A program made the position numbers and the translations under genes. The notes below the pieces were generated by a model. The model searched no databases, was not told the DNA's origin, and worked only from the letters and a program-made list of their open reading frames with translations. A stretch of 10,758 nt of DNA from an uncultured Coprococcus sp. (GTDB lineage: Bacteria; Bacillota; Clostridia; Lachnospirales; Lachnospiraceae): positions 1 to 10,758 of the forward strand of contig URJU01000066.1 of assembly GCA_900548315.1 (NCBI GenBank), in the 5' to 3' direction. Shown piece after piece: positions 6,866 to 10,758 of this stretch. Numbering within the stretch: position 1 is the first letter of the stretch; each line of letters starts with the position of its first letter.

Positions 6866-7666
6866 ATGGGGTTTTTAACAGGTAAGACAGCGATAATAAC
6901 AGGAGGCGGACGTGCAGTTCTCAGTGATGGAAGCTGTGGATCCATCGGATACGGAATAGCGACAGCATATGCCAAGGAAGGTGCCAATCTGGTGCTTACA
7001 GGACGTAATGTCCAGAAACTTGAGGATGCAAAGGCAGAGCTTGAGAGCAAATATGGGATCAAGGTTCTTGCGGTCCAGGCTGATGTAAACGCAGGTGCGG
7101 ACAATGAGAGCGTTGTCAAGAACGTTGTGGAGCAGGCGGTTAAGGAATTTGGAAGAATAGATGTGCTCATTAACAATGCACAGGCATCCGCATCAGGTGT
7201 TACCATTGCAGATCACACAACAGCACAGTTTGACCTTGCCATATATTCAGGTCTTTACGCTGCATTTTACTATATGCAGGCATGCTATCCATATCTGAAG
7301 GAGACAAAGGGTTCAGTCATCAACTTTGCATCAGGTGCAGGTCTCTTTGGAAATTACGGACAGTGCGCATATGCGGCAGCGAAGGAAGGCATCAGGGGCC
7401 TTACAAGAGTTGCAGCTACAGAGTGGGCAGCTGACGGAATAAATGTCAATATAGTATGTCCTCTCGCATGGACATCACAGCTTGAGAACTTTGAGAAGGC
7501 ATATCCGGATGCGTTCAAGGCAAATGTAAAGATGCCGCCAATGGGACACTTCGGAGACGTAGAGAAGGAGATTGGACGTGCGTGCGTGGCACTCGCATCA
7601 CCTGATTTCAAGTACATGAGTGGTGAGACCATCACACTTGAGGGCGCGATGGGACAGAGACCATAG
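6866..7666 (+). CDS. Short-chain dehydrogenase/reductase (SDR) with atypical motifs
   Basis: This is a predicted NAD(P)-dependent oxidoreductase of 266 residues with a Rossmann fold. The catalytic triad is in place: Asn103-104, Ser156 in FASGAG, Tyr169 and Lys173 in YAAAK, with the usual 13-residue Ser-Tyr spacing. Three features depart from classical SDRs. The cofactor loop TGGG (12-15) is separated from GSIGYG (25-30) by an insertion (RAVLSDGSC). The structural NNAG motif is NNAQ (103-106). The usual PG after the active site is PL (VCPLAW). The C-terminal SGETITLEGAMG segment is typical of the family. AAGGAG at 6851-6856 supports the start. The gene has its own promoter and a downstream terminator, so it is probably monocistronic. 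The substrate is unknown; neighbours give no clear pathway link. Confidence 0.85.
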   Translation: MGFLTGKTAIITGGGRAVLSDGSCGSIGYGIATAYAKEGANLVLTGRNVQKLEDAKAELESKYGIKVLAVQADVNAGADNESVVKNVVEQAVKEFGRIDVLINNAQASASGVTIADHTTAQFDLAIYSGLYAAFYYMQACYPYLKETKGSVINFASGAGLFGNYGQCAYAAAKEGIRGLTRVAATEWAADGINVNIVCPLAWTSQLENFEKAYPDAFKANVKMPPMGHFGDVEKEIGRACVALASPDFKYMSGETITLEGAMGQRP

Positions 7667-7748
7667 AGCAGTCAATATATCAAAAATGGCTTATGCTATG
7701 ATAATAGAATATGATGTAGATGCGGATCCTGGTCCGCAGCTTACATAA

Positions 7749-7801
7749 AAAATGAGCGTAACACAATAAAACCCAGATGGGAAATGTGTTATGCTCATTT
7801 T
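7749..7801. terminator. Bidirectional terminator between convergent genes
   Basis: AAAATGAGCGTAACACA (7749-7765) pairs with TGTGTTATGCTCATTTT (7785-7801) over 17 positions, with one G-U on the plus strand. The 19-base loop holds a small CCC/GGG hairpin. T-rich flanks on both sides let it serve the SDR gene (plus) and the DUF3592 gene (minus). A smaller hairpin (TGCGGA/TCCGCA, 7721-7738) precedes it without a T-run. Confidence 0.88.
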
Positions 7802-7812
7802 GTTTAGCCGAC

Positions 7813-8289
7813 TTAGTCATCAACTATCTTGAAAGGAAGTAAGTACAATATGAGTAAGGCGGCACCTAGACCGAACATGAAAACGGAAGAGAATGTAGGT
7901 GTTCTCTTCATGGCAATGTCAGTCACGGCATTTTCTGGATTGCCTTTTTTGTAGTATACTTTGACGGATTCTCCCATGTTAAAGTAATTAGTACCAGTGG
8001 ATACTGTCTGGGTATATGTCTGGTCATCAATGGTGTATTCGACGATTGTATCAAAGGTTACTGTATGGTTGCTGGCTTTTCTGTAACGACCGGAATAATA
8101 ATCATATTGTTCAGAATACTTTACATATCCGGTTGTCTGTTCACAGCCAATACTTTGAGTCCATGCAATGATATCCGGTACGATATACTTCAAGCAGCCA
8201 AGCCCACCCAGTATCAAAAAAACGATCGCCAGGTACAGTGCCTTTTTGTTTTCCGGGTTTCTCCGGTAGTCTTTCACGATTCTCGTCAT
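7813..8289 (-). CDS. DUF3592-type small membrane protein
   Basis: This protein has 158 residues and two membrane helices (about 17-40 and 133-152) around a soluble domain. The soluble part has the layout of DUF3592 proteins: a TTGYVKYSEQY strand, a central VTFDTIVEYTIDDQTY segment, then GESVKVYYKKGNPENAV, matching the family's GxxVxVYYdPxNP signature. Helix placement suggests the soluble domain lies on one face of the membrane, probably outside. No enzymatic motif is visible and the family's role is not established. The start is supported by AAGGGGGA upstream (minus strand, about 8299-8306). It converges on the SDR gene across a shared terminator and diverges from the P-type ATPase gene. Confidence 0.75.
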   Translation of the reverse strand: MTRIVKDYRRNPENKKALYLAIVFLILGGLGCLKYIVPDIIAWTQSIGCEQTTGYVKYSEQYDYYSGRYRKASNHTVTFDTIVEYTIDDQTYTQTVSTGTNYFNMGESVKVYYKKGNPENAVTDIAMKRTPTFSSVFMFGLGAALLILYLLPFKIVDD

Positions 8290-8312
8290 TAGAATAATCC
8301 CCCTTAAAAATA

Positions 8313-8341
8313 AAACTTGTCATCCTCCCAAGTTTGATGAC
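8313..8341. repeat. Interleaved inverted repeats in the DUF3592 leader
   Basis: AAACTT (8313-8318) and GTCATC (8319-8324) are followed, after CTCCC, by AAGTTT (8330-8335) and GATGAC (8336-8341). The two six-base inverted repeats interlock as A-B-spacer-A'-B', so RNA could form either hairpin but hardly both. They lie 24-52 bases upstream of the DUF3592 start. Confidence 0.45.
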
Positions 8342-8378
8342 CATCCACATTATAATATAAAAAAATGTATTAATAAAA

Positions 8379-8390
8379 TGTAATATTACA
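8379..8390. promoter_or_regulatory. Perfect 12-base palindrome, candidate operator
   Basis: TGTAATATTACA is an exact palindrome in the divergent region, about 90 bases from the DUF3592 start and 25 bases upstream of its possible -10. TGTA-N-TACA-type half-sites are used by several dimeric repressors, but this exact form does not identify a family. In AT-rich DNA a chance origin is possible. Confidence 0.4.
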
Positions 8391-8532
8391 ATATAATATG
8401 CTGTGAATTATCTCAAATAACTTACTTTAAAATAATTTTGAATATATCCACATCTCAAACCAGATGGCCGTCCGCTTGTCGTTAATGAGATACAAGGTTT
8501 CTTAAAAAAATATGAAATATCTGCCATCCTTC

Positions 8533-8562
8533 TTGAATAACCTTACTTAGAGTACTTATAAT
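8533..8562 (+). promoter_or_regulatory. Promoter of the P-type ATPase gene
   Basis: TTGAAT (8533-8538) and a perfect TATAAT (8557-8562) are spaced by 18 bases. Transcription would start near 8569, giving a leader of about 80 bases to the TTG at 8649 or 128 bases to the ATG at 8697. Confidence 0.6.
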
Positions 8563-8696
8563 ATAACTTTATTAAAGAAATAATGAGATGTCATGGGCAG
8601 TCGATGAATAACATTTGCCGACCATATACACAGGAAGAGGTGTTTTATTTGGATACAAACTCAGAAAGCAATTTGGATACACGAGGAGTCCCGATC

Positions 8697-10733
8697 ATGG
8701 GTCTTACATCGGAGGAAGTAAGGGAACGGATCGACAATGGACAGACCAATCACACGGATATAAGTACGCAGAAGACTGTGGGGCAGATCGTCAAGTCCAA
8801 CCTGCTCACATATTTCAATCTTATATTCCTCATACTTACGGTGCTGCTATGTATCGTTGGATCATTTAGGAATCTGACTTTCCTGCCGGTTATCATAGGC
8901 AATACGGTTATAGGAATATTTCAGGAGCTGCGTGCCAAAAAGACTCTTGACAAGATGAGCATGTTAAATGCGCCGCATTCGATAGTTGTGAGAGACGGAG
9001 AACAGCAGCAGATACAATCAGAGGAACTGGTTAAGGATGATATCATCATTCTGTCGGCTGGCAATCAGATATGTGCTGATGCTACGGTGCTCAGCGGCAG
9101 TATATCGGTAAATGAAGCCCTGCTCACCGGTGAGTCGGATGAGATCAAGAAGAAATCAGGTGATCGACTCATGTCCGGAAGCTTTGTGGTGTCTGGGCAG
9201 TGCTATGCCAAGCTTGACAAGGTGGGCAATGAGTCATACATATCACAGCTCACAGCCCAGGCGAAGGCCATGGGTGACGGCGAACAGTCAGAGATGATCA
9301 GGTACATCAACAAACTTGTAAAATGGGTTGGAATCATCATCATACCAGTGGGAATCATATTGTTCTGCCAGGCGTATATCATGAATGGAGAGACATTCAA
9401 GAAGAGTGTTGTATCGATGGTTGCGGCGGTTCTCGGAATGATCCCTGAAGGACTTTATCTGCTCACAACTGTTGCGCTTGCGCTCAGCACAATAAGACTT
9501 GCGAAGAAACAAGTGTTACTGCATGACATGAAGAGTATAGAGACACTCGCGAGAGTCGATGTACTCTGTGTGGATAAGACCGGAACCATCACTGAGCCGG
9601 GTATGCAGGTTACAGAGTTGGTGATAAGCGGCAGATGCGGCGATGCCGAGATGGACAAGAGAGCATTTGCGCACTTGCTGGCGGATTACTCGGCGGTCAT
9701 TGAGGACAATAATGCCACAATGGAGGCGATCAGGGCCTATGTGGCTAAGAATGAGATAGAGAAGGGCAGCAGGACACTGCTCAAGACACAACCTTTCACA
9801 TCAGCGAACAAATACAGCAAGGTGTCATTTGTCGAGGGAGACTATATGCTTGGTGCTCCGGAGTTTATAATGAAGGATAGGTATGAGGAGATATCTGAAG
9901 AGATAGAGGAGTACCAGAGCAAGGGATACAGAGTCCTTCTTATGGCGGAGTCAGGAGAGGATTCTATTGGTTCGATAAGACCATTAGGAGGCATATCTCC
10001 TATTGGTTATATAGTGCTTTCAAACCCAATAAGGGAAAATGCCGAGAGTACGTTTACATATTTCAAAGAGCAGGGCGTTGCCATAAAAGTCATATCCGGA
10101 GATAATCCTGCCACAGTATCAGAGGTGGCAAAGCGGGCAGGCATAGATGGAGCGGAGAACTATGTGGATGCTTCCACTTTGGCGTCTGAGAAGGATATAA
10201 CTGAGGCTGTGGATAAATATACAGTATTTGGAAGAGTTACACCTAAACAGAAACAGCTCATAGTCAGGGCGCTCCAGAAACAGAAACACACGGTTGCCAT
10301 GACTGGTGATGGTGTAAATGATATACTCGCAATGAAGGATGCTGATTGCAGTATAGCCATGGCATCCGGAAGTGAGGCGGCTGCGCAGGCGGCACAGACG
10401 GTGCTTCTGGATTCGGATTTCGGACGTATGCCATATGTGGTGTTTGAGGGAAGACAGGTGGTCAACAATATACAGAGATCAGCAAGCCTCTTCCTTGTTA
10501 AGAATATATTCTCACTGCTGATGGCCATATTCTCAGCGATATTTGCGATCACATATCCGCTGGAGCCTTCACAGATATCGCTCATAAGCATGTTCACCAT
10601 AGGATTGCCGGGATTCTTGCTGGCACTTGAGCCGAACAGGAATCGTATAGAGGGAAACTTTATGGTAAATGTCATGTTAAAAGCATTGCCTGCGGGACTC
10701 ACGGATGTGTTGTCGGTCGGAGCACTTGTAATC
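8697..10733 (+). CDS. P-type cation-transporting ATPase, CtpE-like, 3' truncated by the contig end
   Basis: This is an ion pump of the plasma membrane. The frame is open to the window end, and 679 native residues are visible from ATG 8697, against a usual length near 780-800. The N-terminal GLTSEEVRERIDNGQTN segment is followed by helix pairs, the actuator motif TGES (144-147), the membrane PEGL (250-253), the phosphorylation site DKTGT with Asp293, a nucleotide-binding domain with GAPE and KGYRVL (from 409), SGDNP (467-471) and hinge TGDGVND (536-542). The order and the PEGL/GAPE forms fit the CtpE-like group; mycobacterial CtpE has been linked to calcium uptake, so the ion here is inferred. 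GAGGAG (8683-8688) supports ATG 8697. An in-frame TTG at 8649 preceded by AGGAAGAGG (8632-8640) would add 16 residues. The final helices and stop are missing, and codons after 10733 are adapter. Confidence 0.88.
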
Positions 10734-10758
10734 CTGTCTCTTATACACATCTCCGAGC
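10734..10758 (+). other. Illumina Nextera transposase adapter (non-genomic)
   Basis: The last 25 bases contain CTGTCTCTTATACACATCT, the Nextera mosaic-end sequence, followed directly by CCGAGC, the start of the read-2 side adapter. This is untrimmed library adapter joined to the contig, not bacterial DNA. Read in reverse it creates an open frame beginning MCIRDR, a known signature of adapter-derived false proteins, so the long minus-strand ORF starting at 10750 should be ignored. Confidence 0.97.

Larger units (their letters stand above)
8290..8648. other. AT-rich divergent intergenic region
   Basis: About 360 bases separate the minus-strand DUF3592 gene from the P-type ATPase gene. They hold a possible minus-strand TATAAT (8354-8349) with only a weak -35, an interleaved pair of inverted repeats (8313-8341), a perfect palindrome (8379-8390), a short open coding-like stretch (8442-8540) and a plus-strand promoter (8533-8562). 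No RNA gene or complete protein gene is recognised. Confidence 0.6.

Noticed and set aside
8141..8350. Minus-strand ORF of 69 residues overlapping the DUF3592 start
   Set aside because: It is mostly a frame shadow of the DUF3592 gene, and its possible start codons are poorly spaced from purine-rich sequence.
8615..8869. Plus-strand ORF of 84 residues at the ATPase start
   Set aside because: It overlaps the ATPase N-terminus in another frame and lacks family features, whereas the ATPase frame continues through all P-type motifs.
10160..10750. Long minus-strand ORF of 196 residues beginning MCIRDR
   Set aside because: Its start lies inside the Nextera adapter and its body is antisense to the conserved P-type ATPase frame.
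1..10758. CRISPR array, tRNA/rRNA gene, complete insertion sequence or defence/toxin-antitoxin system
   Set aside because: No spaced direct repeats, tRNA-like cloverleaf, transposase motifs or known defence domains were seen in either strand on reading.

Overview
The window looks like a draft or metagenomic contig end from a low-to-moderate-GC gut Firmicute, most likely a Lachnospiraceae member (Roseburia/Coprococcus/Eubacterium type). The support is strong AAGGAGG ribosome-binding sites, TTGNNN-17-TATAAT promoters, U-tailed stem-loop terminators, lipoprotein-anchored sugar-binding proteins and heavy use of ACA/GCA codons. The genus is an inference and was not tested by search.

Layout. Bases 1-60 are an unexplained GC-rich patch, followed by an AT-rich promoter region with a CcpA/LacI-type operator (about 124-137). 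A sugar-uptake operon runs from 219 to 5644. It holds a maltose-type binding lipoprotein (219-1520), an intercistronic hairpin (1545-1583), two CUT1 permeases that overlap by one base (1627-3021, 3021-3896), a 17-residue mini-ORF (3906-3959), and a second, larger binding lipoprotein of the YtcQ/LipO type (3947-5644). A strong terminator closes it (5691-5729). The importer has no ATPase gene here, so a shared MsmX/MalK-type ATPase elsewhere is presumed.

Next come a REP-like palindrome (5746-5776) and a HAD-superfamily phosphatase gene with its own promoter (5901-6599). Immediately after its stop, on the opposite strand, is a fragment resembling the C-terminal part of a MATE efflux pump (about 6607-6711), apparently a gene remnant. 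A short-chain dehydrogenase/reductase with an unusual cofactor loop follows (6866-7666). It converges on a small two-helix DUF3592-type membrane protein (7813-8289, minus strand), and the two share a bidirectional terminator (7749-7801).

The roughly 400-base divergent region (8290-8696) holds palindromes, a short coding-like fragment and a promoter. It leads to a P-type cation ATPase (from about 8697) that runs off the end of the window. The last 25 bases (10734-10758) match the Illumina Nextera transposase/read-2 adapter and are not genomic, so the true ATPase sequence in the window ends at 10733.

I see no convincing novel defence or mobile system. The most useful observations are the adapter artefact, the MATE remnant, the mini-ORF with an ATGA junction in the sugar operon, the second orphan binding protein, the atypical SDR motifs and several uncharacterised palindromes.
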